From the NCBI GenBank assembly GCA_934045075.1, contig OW203722.1, forward strand, positions 19,010,986 through 19,074,985: DNA of 64,000 nt. Reading direction: 5' to 3'. Source of the stretch: Yponomeuta sedellus. Taxonomy: Eukaryota; Arthropoda; Insecta; Lepidoptera; Yponomeutidae. The position numbers were made by a program, and so were the translations under genes. Positions 1 to 11,087 of this stretch are shown here, one piece after another. How positions within the stretch are numbered: position 1 is the stretch's first letter; every line of letters begins with the position of its first letter. Under the pieces are notes generated by a model that was not told where the DNA came from, made no database searches, and worked only from the letters and a program-made list of their open reading frames with translations.

Positions 1-50
1 TATTCTTTTTCTGGTTGTGCAATAAAGTGTTCTCTATCTATCTACTATGG
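1..50 (+). repeat. LINE 3' tail remnant
   Basis: The segment ends in AATAAAGTGTTCTCT followed by TATC-type simple repeat. This is the same terminus seen in full at 3556-3694 and inverted at 12037-12190. It is the end of a non-LTR retrotransposon 3' UTR. No coding sequence is visible. Confidence 0.5.
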
Positions 51-284
51 AGGCTACATAAAAATAAAAGGACTAACCGTAAACTTGGATTACACTTTTG
101 TCATTCTCACAGTCGACAGCACATTAACCTTTCCACGCGTCGTAAACTCGTAACTAGAGAAACTTTAGGCTACGCAAATCGCAAGAAAACACTGAACCAT
201 CTCAATATGCTTGGCTAAAACTTTATACAAAAATGATGTCTTTGTAAACAATTAAATTCGTTCATTGTAAATTTTTGTCTATTT

Positions 285-470
285 TTTTCTATGTAGCCTT
301 TAAACGTCCCACTGCAGGGCACAGGCCATCTCTTAGACAGAGTATGGGCTTAATTACCATGCGTACCCACCGTGGATTGGCAATTTCAAGCACTGATTTA
401 TGCGAACACCTCAGAACACTTAGGTTTCCTCACGACGTTTTCCTTCACAGTTAGCTAATGGCTACTTAAA
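285..470 (+). repeat. Interspersed repeat (CCCACTGCAGGGCACAGG family)
   Basis: The unit carries the words CCCACTGCAGGGCAC, ATGGGCTTAATTA, GATTGGCAATTTCA and CCTCACGACGTTTTCCTTCAC. Related copies lie at 22330-22445 (minus), 27872-28045 (plus), 29240-29300 (minus, partial) and 40760-40885 (minus). I see no coding potential. The class (SINE or LINE 3' end) cannot be decided here. Confidence 0.6.
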
Positions 471-1030
471 CTTCACAAAAACACAAACTTCTTTAAATTC
501 TTTTTATGCTTTCTTTTTCGCAACATTCTTCATCCTTTTATTTTAAAGCACACGGACCGTCACATCCAGAAATAATCAATCACAGCCCGTCTCAACGATT
601 CCACGTATCTTCATGTTATCAATAAGGGAATCCAATTTTCTCCCGGAGTCCGTAGACTCAGCCAGAAAACTGACACATCATTACGTGACCGACCCGGCCA
701 GGGCCCTGCCCGATTATAATATATCGAAAACACTCCCCGTCTCACCTTCGAAGTGAATCTGAACATACAGAGGTCTTACCGAACGTGCGTGAAAGGAGCC
801 TCGAGCGACGTACTGAGTACATTTGGCGCACCCTGGGCAACAATCAGCGTGTCCCTTACGCTGATTGTCAAATCATTTCACCACGCTAACATAAATATTC
901 ATGGACATATTACACAGATGTCGTTAGACCCATACTAAGTACAACTAAATGAGTTGTGTTACAGGTGCTAACTCGATAATAGATTTAATACAATAAATAC
1001 ATAGATAACATCCAAGACCCCAAGACAAAC
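471..1030. other. No gene recognised
   Basis: Non-coding DNA with only short random open frames. No repeat shared with the rest of the window was noticed. Confidence 0.5.
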
Positions 1031-1142
1031 TAAAAAAGTTCGTTTCCCAGTTCGGGTTCGATCCCCGGCCGAGGATCGAACCCGAGACCTTCGGTTTTAC
1101 AGTCAGAGTGCCAAACTGGTGCACTACCGAGGCCATCCTAAC
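1031..1142 (-). repeat. tRNA-like SINE fragment
   Basis: On the minus strand this reads as a tRNA-like unit with a B-box-like GGTTCGATCC. A second, inverted GGTTCGATCC-type sequence at 1048-1060 makes a small palindrome. It is probably a tRNA-derived SINE head and not a tRNA gene. Confidence 0.4.
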
Positions 1143-1148
1143 CCACGC

Positions 1149-1246
1149 TAACAAGCCGTTAATCTACTGTTAACAGCTGTCGGTTGGTCAAAGTGTATAC
1201 AGAAAAAACGTTTGACATCTGTTAACAGTAGATTAATGGATTGTAA
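1149..1246. mobile_element. Short hairpin MITE, copy 1
   Basis: The outer parts are inverted repeats: TAACAAGCCGTTAATCTACTG at the left and the complementary CAGTAGATTAATGGATTGTAA at the right, with CTGTTAACAG/TGTTAACAG cores. A second, diverged copy lies at 27063-27149. About 100 bp, non-coding, non-autonomous DNA element. Confidence 0.6.
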
Positions 1247-2140
1247 GTATACGAGAAACTGGGGTTAAGTAGAAGAAGACCGAGCCATGTAGCCAGCAAT
1301 TTGTTTTTTACGTATTCCCTATAACATGCATAACGACCTTCCACCATGTCAAATCTCTTATTCTTAATCTTTTTATTAATAAGAGTTATAACTTTCTGAG
1401 TTCTCCAGTTATAACTGTCTGAGTTGTAGAGTTATAACTGTCTGAATTGTAGAGTTATAACTGTCTGAGTTGAAGAGTTATAACTGTGGTGTTTGTTTGT
1501 TTTTTCTTTCTTTTTATAATTTCAAATTCAGCACCTACCACCAACACAAGTATAGACGAGTATATGGTTAGGTGCTTTATGCTTTACGTAGACGTCTTTT
1601 AGTCATTTTACTTTTAGCCTGTTATGGACACCTTTAATTAAGGTAGTATTTAGTTATATCCTTGGTGCATGTCAATATTAGGATGTACTAATGTTTACCT
1701 TGTTAGTGACCATAAGTTAATAAATAAATATGGTTGTCCCACTGCAGGGCAAAAACCTCCCCCTTTTAGACCAAGATTGTTGCTATTTTGCCACCTCTGA
1801 CCACTCCGGCAAAAATTTGTCGAGATCAACCCGCCATCGTCTTCTCGGCTCGGTCCGATTGCGGTGGCCGCGGCGCTTTACTCACTCGGTGGCAAGTCAC
1901 ACCTACCTATGCGGGTGCATGCATACATCTGTATATACGTTAAATGCTACATAATCAAGGGGCAGAACACCAAAAAAAAATGTAGATAATTTTGTCTTTT
2001 CATTAGTATCTCGGTAATCGTGACAATGATTAAAATAATATGATTGCTAATAAATACATCTGCACAATAACACGTTATTATTATAAGTGCACTTTATTGC
2101 ACACGATATAGAAAATAAGACATAAGAAAATACATGCACG
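1247..2140. other. No gene recognised; short AT-rich tandem motif
   Basis: Non-coding. At about 1381-1487 a unit close to AGAGTTATAACTGTCTGAGTT recurs four or five times as a small minisatellite. Near 1729 there is a short CCCACTGCAGGGCA repeat fragment. Confidence 0.5.
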
Positions 2141-2146
2141 AAGGCC

Positions 2147-2265
2147 AATGGGCGACTCACGGCATCAGTGAAATTTCGAACCTCTTTACAATATTCTGTA
2201 CGTAATACAGAGAATATTGTAAAGAGGTTCGAAATTTCACTGATGCCGTGAGTCGCCCATTGGCT
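2147..2265. repeat. Inverted SINE head forming a long palindrome
   Basis: The arm from CCAATGGGCGACTCACGG (2149) to the ATATTCT at about 2197 is the reverse complement of the sequence that follows TGTACGTAATACAG. Arms are about 50 bp and the loop about 13 bp. It abuts the tandem array that starts at 2197, so one SINE head has been duplicated in inverted orientation. Confidence 0.7.
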
Positions 2266-2970
2266 CAATTGGTAGAGCGCTGGTACGGATAGCCAGAGGT
2301 TGCGGGTTCGAATCCCGGCATGGGTGAAATTTTTAGCCTCTAAATAGGTTTTTAAATTTGTTCCTTAGCACGGGTTAGTGCATTAAAAATAAAAATAGTG
2401 TAATCATGTGGGTACAGTGATATCGTTCCGATGTTAAACCTAACTGCAAAGTAGGTAGTCGGGGCTGTAAGTAATGCAATTTGCTTAAGTCAGATGTCGC
2501 TGCCTGTACGTAATACAGAGAATATTGTAAAGAGGTTCGAAATTTCACTGATGCCGTGAGTCGCCCATTGGCTCAATTGGTAGAGCGCTGGTACGGATAG
2601 CCAGAGGTTGCGGGTTCGAATCCCGGCATGGGTGAAATTTTTAGCCTCTAAATAGGTTTTTAAATTTGTTCCTTAGCACGGGTTAGTGCATTAAAAATAA
2701 AAATAGTGTAATCATGTGGGTACAGTGATATCGTTCCGATGTTAAACCTAACTGCAAAGTAGGTAGTCGGGGCTGTAAGAAATGCAATTTGCTTAAGTCA
2801 GATGTCGCTGCCTGTACGTAATACAGAGAATATTGTAAAGAGGTTCGAAATTTCACTGATGCCGTGAGTCGCCCATTGGCTCAATTGGTAGAGCGCTGGT
2901 ACGGATAGCCAGAGGTTGCGGGTTCGAATCCCGGCATGGGTGAAATTTTTAGCCTTTGAATAGGTTTTTA
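2197..2970 (+). repeat. 308-bp tandem array of tRNA-like SINE units (about 2.5 copies)
   Basis: Units start with TGTACGTAATACAGAGAAT at 2197, 2505 and 2813, a period of 308 bp. The first two are almost identical and the third is cut off near 2970. Each holds a tRNA-like segment (about 2256-2328 in unit 1) with an A-box-like GGCTCAATTGGTAG and the B-box GGTTCGAATCC. It can fold as a cloverleaf, but position 33 before the would-be anticodon is C and not the invariant T. I therefore call these SINE units, not tRNA genes. A tail TTTTTAGCCTCTAAATAGG follows each. Confidence 0.75.
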
Positions 2971-3555
2971 AAACCATATTCCTTCTCTTTTCGATATTAA
3001 TGAAAGTGGGCCTTCTCAATCTACTATCGCATTTCTTGGTCGAGTCTCTTCATTCGCGTTATTAGATATTACCTTCGTACGTTGTCATTTCGGGAACGGG
3101 GACTAGATTTCGCGCGTTGGTTCGCCCGCATGACCTAGTTCAAGGGGACAGGAAATTCGGAGCAGAGTAATAGCTTTTTCTTTTTCTTTTGTTGCAAATG
3201 CCAGCTCATTTATACATGCGTTTATGGTTTACGCTCTTTCTATAGATCAAATCATTTATATTGTGTAATATAGGTGACATTCGTGTTGGTATTAAATGCT
3301 ATTAGGTGTCTAGGTAGGTGGGCTATTAGGTATCGGCAATAAAAAATCATAACATAACATAACCTCAGGCCTGTATCCCAGAGGGTTACAAAAATACCAG
3401 GGACTGCTATTTGCCACAATCCTGCCTGACAGATCACCTTTTTACGAAAATAATTGCAAAATTAGCAAACATTAAAAATAAAAGAACTACCTCTGAAATT
3501 AATGTTTTCTATGTTTTTTTTTGTACATCTACTTCCTTCTCTAATGTATTAGTCC
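2971..3555. other. No gene recognised
   Basis: Non-coding sequence between the SINE array and a LINE tail. No shared repeat or conserved frame was noticed. Confidence 0.45.
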
Positions 3556-3694
3556 AGTTCATCCGAAGGTTGTCTGGAAGAGATCACTTTTAGTGATAAG
3601 GCCGCCGTCTGTACTCTTAGGTTAAGAAATATCTGTGTAATTTCCATTTTTATGTACAATAAAGTGTTCTCTATGTATCTATCTATCTATCTAA
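3556..3694 (+). repeat. Non-LTR retrotransposon 3' tail with TATC simple repeat
   Basis: The segment starts with the end of a reverse-transcriptase reading frame (FIRRLSGRDHF followed by a stop, 3561-3593). It continues through GATAAGGCCGCCGTCTGTAC and ends in AATAAAGTGTTCTCT plus ATCT repeats. The same tail is inverted at 12037-12190, and partial tails occur at 1-50 and 60945-61010. CR1/Jockey-like by form. Only the tail survives. Confidence 0.65.
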
Positions 3695-4019
3695 AAAAGT
3701 GGAAAACCAGAAAAAGTGAAGACATTCGAGCCTTATCCAGTTTAAAAAACCAACTACGCTCTTTCGCACATTCAGAGACGAGGCGTTCGTCTCGGATTGC
3801 GAATTTCTCGTCAGTGACTTACGTAACAGAGCTTACCTACGTCCTCGCTTACGTATGCTGAATGTTACAGAAGAAACCTTTGACACGAGAATATTTCACT
3901 ACATAAGAGAACCACGACCCCCGGTGACTAATCGCGGATAGAACATCGTGAAAAAATGAGAAGCAAGCAAAATATAAAAAAACAAAATATAAGCAAGCAG
4001 GATAAAATTCCCAAGCAAG

Positions 4020-4235
4020 CAAATTTTGCACGGATGTGACGACGACGGCGAAGAACCGACAACGAAGAACCGTAAACGTGTTCTTGAGTGGCGACCGCGA
4101 CTCGGCAAACGTAGTGTAGGGCGAAAAACTGCCGGCAGATGCTGGATACGGCAAGCTGAAGACAGGGCGCTATGGCGCTCATTAGGGGAGGTCTATGTCC
4201 AGCAGTGGAGTACATAATATAGCCTGAAGAAGTGA
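4020..4235 (+). repeat. RTE-type LINE 3' end (ORF C-terminus plus tail)
   Basis: The translated text contains RVLEWRPRLGKRSVGR, the usual C-terminal motif of RTE-clade reverse transcriptase proteins. It is followed by AGCTGAAGACAGGGCGC, CTCATTAGGGGAGG and GTCCAGCAGTGGA. Related copies are at 33648-33818 and 63352-63618, and tail-only copies occur throughout the window. 5'-truncated and non-functional. Confidence 0.65.
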
Positions 4236-5150
4236 CGACGAATGATGGAAGACAGGAGAATGACTGCTGAAAATACTGTTTGTTACATTAAATCACGTTG
4301 GTGCCTAATAAGTGCTCAGAAAGTGATAATTTTTAAATCTTCGTCTATTTTTCTAAAAAAATGCAAAAACAATTTATTTTAAAATAAGCCGCCAAAACGC
4401 TTCGCAAAATGGCGTCGCACAGGAATTAGTGACGTCACTGGTCGGTACACAATGAAACGTCGAGTAAACTCTCGGGTTCAAGGATATTTAATAACCTGTG
4501 GCGTCATTATAGATTCGACCAATCCTGGCCGTTTATGATAAAATTGCTACAGATACATTAGAAATTATTAAGTTGTATCCGGCGACGAATGGCTTAAATT
4601 ACGAATAGCGTTTGTGACAAGCAGCGTTTAATCCCCTGTTTTATTTTAGGTAAAATGCCTTAAATCGGTTTACTCATATTTGATAAAAATTTATAATTAT
4701 AATTTATACAAAAAATCACACTGTCAACTTGTAAGCCTTACATTTTTTTTCAAACTTGATGGATTGTTGGTTGCAATAAATGCATTTTTACTTTTACTTC
4801 AAACTTCCGTGTCTCCATAGGATTCTTAGATGAGACGAGATTATGTTTTATGCAAGTCGTTAAGGCGCTATTTCACCCAGTTACCGCTCGAGCACTGCCC
4901 GGATCCCAGCCGCAGTCAAGAAAAACTTTGTCCTTAAATCGAGGCGTTTAATACTAGAGGTTAAATTGCTTTTCTTTTTGCTCCCTTGTTATGGCGCAGA
5001 ATTCATCGGGGCACGGCTCAAAGGCCTCAGCCCCGAGGCGATATTTTCCACTGTATCAGCGTCACGAAACATTTTTTTTTGACACTGAAGCTTCGGCCAA
5101 GCCTCCATATCACGTCACTCGTGTGTTCTATGGCGCACTTTCAGATGATT
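4236..5150. other. No gene recognised
   Basis: AT-rich non-coding DNA. A GTGACGTCAC-like word near 4430 resembles one near 38810, but no longer shared repeat was found. Confidence 0.45.
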
Positions 5151-5154
5151 ACAT

Positions 5155-5740
5155 TTTTGGGCTCCGTAGTGGATAAGGATTCCTTATAGTTTCGTCATGT
5201 CCGTATCAGCCTGTCTGTCTGCCTGTCTGCGGCCTAGCACAGAGACGATTAGTACTAGAAAGCTGAAATTGGTCAGACATACATATTCATCACGCCGACA
5301 ATGGTAATGTATTTGTTAAACCGGATGGGTTTAAAACGGAAACCAAAAACCGGGTTTAAAAGTATTGTGGGGCAGGAAAATATTTTTTTATTTAAAATTC
5401 CGTTTGTGAAATATTAAGCTTTAAAGCGCAATTTCATCCGAGTAGAGCGTCTCCCGCACATCTCTTGGCTTAACGATTGATTGTAAAAACGTGAAAAAAA
5501 CAGGATGAAAGCATATATGTATAATGAACTTTAAACAAAACTATCACACCTAAGTAGGCTTTACAAGTTAACAAGTAATAAGCGACCAAGTTATAATAGG
5601 AAAACTTTGTACAAAATTTATTGAAAATTACATTGATGAAGTTGTTAGTTCCGTTAAGTGGAAAAGCGGTGCCCCCTCTGTCTACAGAACCCTACACTGC
5701 GCGTGGCCCAACAAGCATTTGGCCGGTTTTTTATTTTATC
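5155..5740 (+). repeat. Interspersed repeat of the 'GGCTCCGTAGT ... TTGGCCGGTTTTTTA' family
   Basis: It starts GGGCTCCGTAGTGGATAAGG, has TCGTCATGTCCGT and CTGTCTGTCTGCCTG near its head, and ends CAGAACCCTACACTG then GGCCGGTTTTTTAT. Related ends occur at 8350-8405, 26480-26535, 39958-40012 and in a second long copy at 56475-57240. Non-coding. The class is unknown to me. Confidence 0.5.
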
Positions 5741-5959
5741 TTTTTGACATCCTGTCTGATTCCTAGTCTGTCGCCAGTATCTTTACGTAGTCTGATCTGA
5801 CTGACTCAGAAAGGGATGTGACGGTTTCTCTTGTATCCAAAATCAAATTCAACGGCTTTGCCGACCAGCTACTACAAGTACCATAATTAAGTATCGTTAC
5901 GGTACATTTCAAAGTTCGTCCAACTTACATTATATAATAATATCTACGTAATTTAAGTG

Positions 5960-6105
5960 TTCTCTATGTATCAATTTATGGGCAGAGATCGAAAGGAGGA
6001 CAAAGTGGATAGATGGAGTAAGGAAAGATCTCACAGAATGCGGAGCCTCGATAAACAAGGTCGAGACAGAAAATAAGGAAAGCGGACCCCATAAGATAGA
6101 TAGTA
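5960..6105 (+). repeat. Possible LINE reverse-transcriptase C-terminal scrap
   Basis: One frame reads RRTKWIDGVRKDLTECGAS, the R-W-x-D-x-V-x-x-D-L pattern near the C-terminus of many RTE/Jockey-type proteins. It is very short and decayed. Confidence 0.35.
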
Positions 6106-6261
6106 CCCCTTACGACTGTCAGTCTACCTTACTGTTAATCATCGGATCTCGGATTTATGCTCGCCACTTCTTCACCTTAGCGCCTAGACGGTTTGACACG
6201 TGTGCGGGCTTAGACTTAAAGCAGCAATGAAATGAAATCGCCTCGTTCATGCAATCGTCAT

Positions 6262-6520
6262 TGTCGTCGTCAGGCTATACTAGTCCACTGCTGGACATAG
6301 CCCTCCCCTAAAGAGCGCCACGTTGTTGTGATATCATAGGGGGTAATGCCCATAATCCCCACGCTGGGCATGCGGGTTGGGGATCGCAGTTCGGTGGAAT
6401 TGTACTGCAGGGGGCGCTGCTGCCCACCCCCCGGTGTGTGTCCCTTAGTCGCCTTTTACGACACCCGCGAGAAGAATTGGGTTGGTGCTATTCTCTAGGC
6501 CGACACCACACAGCATCGTC
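6262..6520 (-). repeat. RTE-tail SINE/LINE repeat
   Basis: The minus-strand copy reads from the GTCGGCCTAGAGAATAGCACC end to CTGGACATAGCCCTCCCC, AGTCCACTG and GCCTGA. Other copies: 11881-12023 (+), 13694-13912 (-), 28546-28813 (-), 36084-36204 (+), 39232-39332 (-), 59729-59992 (+). It shares its 3' end with the RTE-like fragments at 4020 and 63352, so it is either a SINE using the RTE tail or the LINE's own 3' UTR. Confidence 0.65.
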
Positions 6521-7078
6521 ATTGTACTACAATGCATTAACAGAATCTAGGACCAGGTACCCCACTGGGATACAGGCGTGAGTTTATTTTATGTAACAAA
6601 AATTAATTGTTCTATGTTATAAGGATTTACGAATTAAAGACACAACATCCGCAGAATTTGACGAGACGATGAAAAAACTAACAGCGGACTACATACGTTC
6701 ATAAATAGATAAACTTGCTAACTGCAACAGCTAGGCGACTATCTCGTTGAAACATTTCCCATTTCATGCTTCCGCATTTTTCCTCTTTCTGACCTCACCA
6801 GCAACACATTTCATCTCATTAAAAACGGCATAAAAAGGCTACGAACGGGCGTCACGATCCCTCCATTAGCCTAGGCCGGGCTGTAGGCGCGCTTGTTGTT
6901 TGTTATTAGTGCGTCTGCGATAACCCTAGACATTAATCTCGGCGGCAGACATAAGGAGCCATTAGCAAAGGGGCCTACGCGAAATCTCTACTAAAAATAT
7001 TGTAAATTTTAAAATGTTTCGGTTTCTCTCTTATCGACCGCGCTGCTTCGTTGTGACAAATTAATCATCATAAATTCA
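6521..7078. other. No gene recognised
   Basis: Non-coding. Nothing recognisable was noticed. Confidence 0.4.
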
Positions 7079-7425
7079 TGATGATGGCCCACTGAGGGGC
7101 GAGTCTTTTTCCTGAGGAAAGTATAGGCCATACTCCACCGCGGGGGCCAAGTCCGAATTGGTGGAGGCTTGCAAGACTAGTGGCTGATCTTACTGGCAGA
7201 AATTTACAAGTCACCCTGCTGACTTGACTTAACGACTGCCATCTATCGACGGCAGCCGACACCAACTGCTTAACGGGCCTCGCAAAGCTCTCAACCGCTC
7301 AGAAAAATGCCACTAGTGTTAGTTATAGACGGTCACCCATCCATGCACTGAACGCGCCCTATGTTGCTTAACCCTCGTGAATGTTTAAGATTACTTCGGC
7401 ATCCGGGGCTACGAGCGATTGTGAC
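7079..7425 (-). mobile_element. 5S rRNA-derived SINE, near-complete copy
   Basis: On the minus strand the head (about 7310-7425) matches the internal promoter half of 5S rRNA: GGTTAAGCAACATAGGGCGC and TGCATGGATGGGTGACCG. The body follows (TAACACTAGTGGCATTTTT, then GATAGATGGCAGTC near 7240-7265) and a tail with GGCCATACTCCACC read on the plus strand. Related copies: 57865-58045 (+, head and body), 35450-35605 (-, head and body), 54056-54300 (+, body and tail), 20560-20695 (-, tail), 29385-29445 (-, body). Polymerase III transcription from the 5S-type internal promoter is the known mode of 5S-derived SINEs. Confidence 0.7.
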
Positions 7426-8540
7426 AAAATACCGTGTGACAATAGCGTCAGCAAGTTAGTGACTTTTACGAAATAAAGATATGAGCTATGAATTAAGGAG
7501 ATTTTTGGGGTTCCGTAGGCAAATATCGTTAACGGGACTATATTAATAAGCCTACTGTACATTACAACGAAGCACAGAACGAGCACGAATGGAATGGTTG
7601 GAAACTAAAACTGAAGCTAGGGATCCTACAAGCAGCCATACATAATCGGAACGAGCGTTGGTGGCGGAAGCTGCCCCATAGTCACGTCCCTCAGTAATGA
7701 AGACACAACCGAAAAGAAAAAGACTGTACATTAGGTTGCACAGAATTGATCCAGATTTCAACTAGACGACAATGTTCCGATATAATAATTATGTAAGTGC
7801 AATAGGACATTAGGACATTTGGTGCCCATTTCACAGTCAACGATGACACTCCTTTACTGTCTTCTCTTTCGATGTCATCTGTAACATTTTTTTGGTCCTT
7901 TAAGCCGAAAGTTTATCTATTAAGGACACATGAATCGTAATAGGTAACCGGTAGAAATTTTCATAAATTTGTGTAATTTTGGCAGATTATTCAAATAATT
8001 GAAACACAAAAACTCAAAAATGTAGGTGGTTTCCATACAAGAAACATGATTTAAATATTTTTTATTATATCACAAATGTCTAACTTGATGTGATTATTTT
8101 GCAGCCCGTATAGTGTAACCACAAATAAAAAAAACATGTCTAGGGTTTTTCGCACTCTTGTTGAGCATTCAAAAGAAAAGAACATACTTCTGCTTAATAC
8201 GTAATATTTTTATATATGAAACGATCAACGCACGTAGTAATTAATGTTGATGAAGTGTAAGAGGTAGTTAGGATAGTGGCAGGTGGCGAACCCTAGTCCC
8301 TCAGGATACAGGTGTGAGTCTCTGTAATGTAATGTATGTATAATAATGGTACGGAACCTCGCTGCGCGAGTCCAACTCGAACTTGGCTGTTTTTTTTGCA
8401 TGGGTGGAGTGGAGAGTGACGTAGCCTACAATTAATGTTTGAATAAACTCACCCAAGCAGGCGAACTCGTGGACTTGGGTAGTGTACAATAGTCTTTATT
8501 CCATGGTTGAAAATTAGAGACACATATTTAAGTGAAATTT
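7426..8540. other. No gene recognised
   Basis: Non-coding. At 8350-8405 there is an end fragment (TACGGAACCTCGCTGCGCGA, GTCCAACTCGAACTTGGC) of the interspersed family seen at 5155 and 56475. Confidence 0.45.
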
Positions 8541-8556
8541 ATCACTAATCATCGTG

Positions 8557-9423
8557 TTAAATTTCACTTTCGATCCTGATGAATAGTAGTTTGTACATTT
8601 CCTTTATATTTTTTTGTATATCTCCCACAGGTAGAGACAATCTTCGAGGCATTCTGCCAGAGATCACGTTTAATTGCTGAATCAGTTCCTTTGGTGTAAA
8701 TAGATGCTTGTCTAGATGTCCTTGGATGTTAGTCAAAGAGTTTAGTAGCATTTCCTGTGTTCTTCTCAAGTTTATTAGGATTAAACTTGCAGTTACAGAG
8801 GCGGCGGTAAGATCGTTCATAGTAATGAGAGTTTCCACTCTGCTCTCGATTTTTGACATCTCCGTCTCAGTTGCGTTAACAAAGTCGTGAATCAGCTGGA
8901 ACTGTTCATTCATAAATCGCTCGTTCTTCTTTATAATATTGTTCTCAGCTTCCACAATCATTGTTTGATTTTTCAGTAGCTCTAGCAAGTAGTTCTCGTT
9001 AGTTTGGATATTCTCAATATCTTGTTGGTATTTCACCGCGAAGTCTTCGTCAAGTACGCCAAAAAGACTTCGAGCGATGCTTCCAATGCCGTTGAAGTAT
9101 CCTCGCTTTTTTCTATCCAGGTGTTGCGATAACAGCAGTGTATTGTAGTCTTGTAGTTGCTGAAGTTCATGTTGAAGTTGCAGTACCATAGGCTCGAAGA
9201 GTTGTTTCTCCATTCTGTTACATTGCTTGTTTATTTCGCCAATGTAAAGTTGTAAGTTATCCGATCCCTTCCAGTACGTCGACAGGTTATAGTAAACCAA
9301 CAGAAGCCACTCGTCGTGCACTTGTTGTATTTTTCCAATCACATCGAAGTATATTGGGTGTTGACTGTCGATTGTAGTTATGTTATAGTTTTTCGTAGTT
9401 ATGTTATCAACCACCGTAACTCT
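8557..9423 (-). pseudogene. Truncated retroviral-type envelope (errantivirus-like Env) fragment
   Basis: An uninterrupted minus-strand frame of about 289 codons. It contains a furin-type site RKKR near residue 107, followed directly by a glycine-rich hydrophobic stretch (GYFNGIGSIARSLFGVLDED) that has the look of a fusion peptide. A long helical region with N-glycosylation-type NxT sequons comes after it. The same arrangement (basic site plus fusion-peptide-like stretch) is seen in the envelope frame of the errantivirus at 46.5 kb, although the two sequences are only distantly alike. No ATG, signal peptide or C-terminal membrane anchor is visible. No gag, pol or LTR adjoins it, so it is most likely a stranded 5'- and 3'-truncated fragment. 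A spliced domesticated gene with exons elsewhere is less likely. Confidence 0.65.
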
Positions 9424-9429
9424 TCATAG

Positions 9430-10900
9430 ACCCCGATGCTTACACAGTCATATTAGACAACTATTCATCATATTTCATCAGCATGCCGCTTTTTTTCCGA
9501 AACAATATTTGCGGTATTAGGAAAACTTAATGATATATTTCCCGACGTTTGGGCAGTTTTGAAACTACCATACCGTAGGCACTACAGCGTCGGAGTGGTC
9601 CCTTCACCCATCTAGTGTGTGAGTGAAGATACCACTGGACGCTGTATAAATCATCTCATTACTTACGTAGATACAAAAAGGCCAATAGTTACTACCGTAG
9701 GCACCAGTAGAAATACCAAAAAAATAACATAATTTTAATCTCCATTTACTTTACTACATCCACTTTAGTCTAAGTCGGATACAAAAGAATTTTATTCACT
9801 ACCTATATAAAAACAAAATGTTTACTTAATGAACGTCAAAGCTGTGGAGAAGAAACTACCAAAAAAACTCTACATTTATTATTTAGTGGCAGTACTTAAC
9901 GATACTGAATCAATAAAACGGAATTATTACCTTCGCGTTTCTTTAAATTATTGTCGTCATGCAAAGTACCGGTTTCAAAATAAATACCTTTCCTTAGCAT
10001 ATATTTTTAGAAAACATTTGCCTTTAGCGTTCACAGTAGAGTACTCTCGCGAATTTGTAAGAAAAATGTTGATAAGGACGTGTCTGCCACGCCAAACAGT
10101 TATCTGCTTTGCAAAGCCCTGCCGCTTTCTTGGTATCCAGCCAGTTAAGTCGTTTCAAGAAATTTAAGCGAAGCAGACGAAAAATAAACCAATAATGAAC
10201 CTTACGACGGCGACATAAGTGCGAGTTTTGGAAAAATTGTAAAGTAAAAATGAAGTAAAAAAGTATTTATTTAAAAACCACACAATAGATAACAAATATT
10301 GTATTCACATAGTGCAGAACTAGGTATATCTAATGGTCGCAAAAATACACACAAATCACACAAATGACATACTCGTAAATGAGCGTGTTCAGAATAATTT
10401 ATTGCAAACTTTGGTTGAATGAGCCTGTGAAAAGCGCTTTGCAAGTAATTACCTACCTGATTACTAGTACCGACCTGTATTTTTTCAAGAAGTACCCAGT
10501 AATTGACTATTTATCGGTCAATTTGCCTATTCCTTGATAGTATGGCTCATTAATAGTAATTGACTGTCTGTGTTTTGTAGATTTATAAATTTCTAGCTGT
10601 CCCGCCGAACTTCGTAGCTTCGTAGCGCGATAATATTTCCGCCGTTTGTACGTTTCTTGTTACCATGGCAACGCAATAAATAAATGGCTTAGTTTGGCTT
10701 GAAACTAGGTTACGTTAACTACAAAATATTATCCCTTGGGAACGCATTATTGATATCAAGTATCTTATGTCAGATCTTTGTTTATGCTAAGTATTAATTT
10801 AATATTTCAATAATTTTGGCTTGCCAGTATCGGTAAAATTACATTAGCATAACGTAATACAAAAGCCTTATACAATTGTAGTACCTTAGTTCATATATTT
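9430..10900. other. No gene recognised
   Basis: AT-rich non-coding DNA. A 112-codon frame at 9829-10167 has no recognisable motif and is not annotated. Near 10595 lies a short fragment (CTAGCTGTCCCGCCGAACTT) related to the repeat at 10909. Confidence 0.45.
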
Positions 10901-10908
10901 ACTACTAG

Positions 10909-11087
10909 CTGACCCAGCGAACTTCGTACCGCCTAAGTGTAGATTCTTTTTTTTTCTCTCCGTAAGAACCATCCGCGTACTTCAAGGAATATTCTAAAAA
11001 AAGAATTAGCGAATTCGGTTCAGCTGCTCTCGAGATTTGCGCTTACCAACACATTCAGGGATTCATTTTTATATAATAGATTTACTG
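10909..11087 (+). repeat. Interspersed repeat 'TAGCTGACCCAGCGAACTTCG', copy 1
   Basis: About 180 bp beginning TAGCTGACCCAGCGAACTTC and ending TTCATTTTTATATAATAGA. It contains CTCTCCGTAAGAACCATC and TACTTCAAGGAATATTCT. Further copies at 13979-14155 (minus) and 62570-62748 (plus). The last one interrupts the YqaJ pseudogene. Non-coding and non-autonomous. Confidence 0.7.

Noticed and set aside
9829..10167. 112-codon open frame on the plus strand
   Set aside because: No recognisable motif, no splice or promoter context, surrounded by AT-rich non-coding DNA. Length is compatible with chance.
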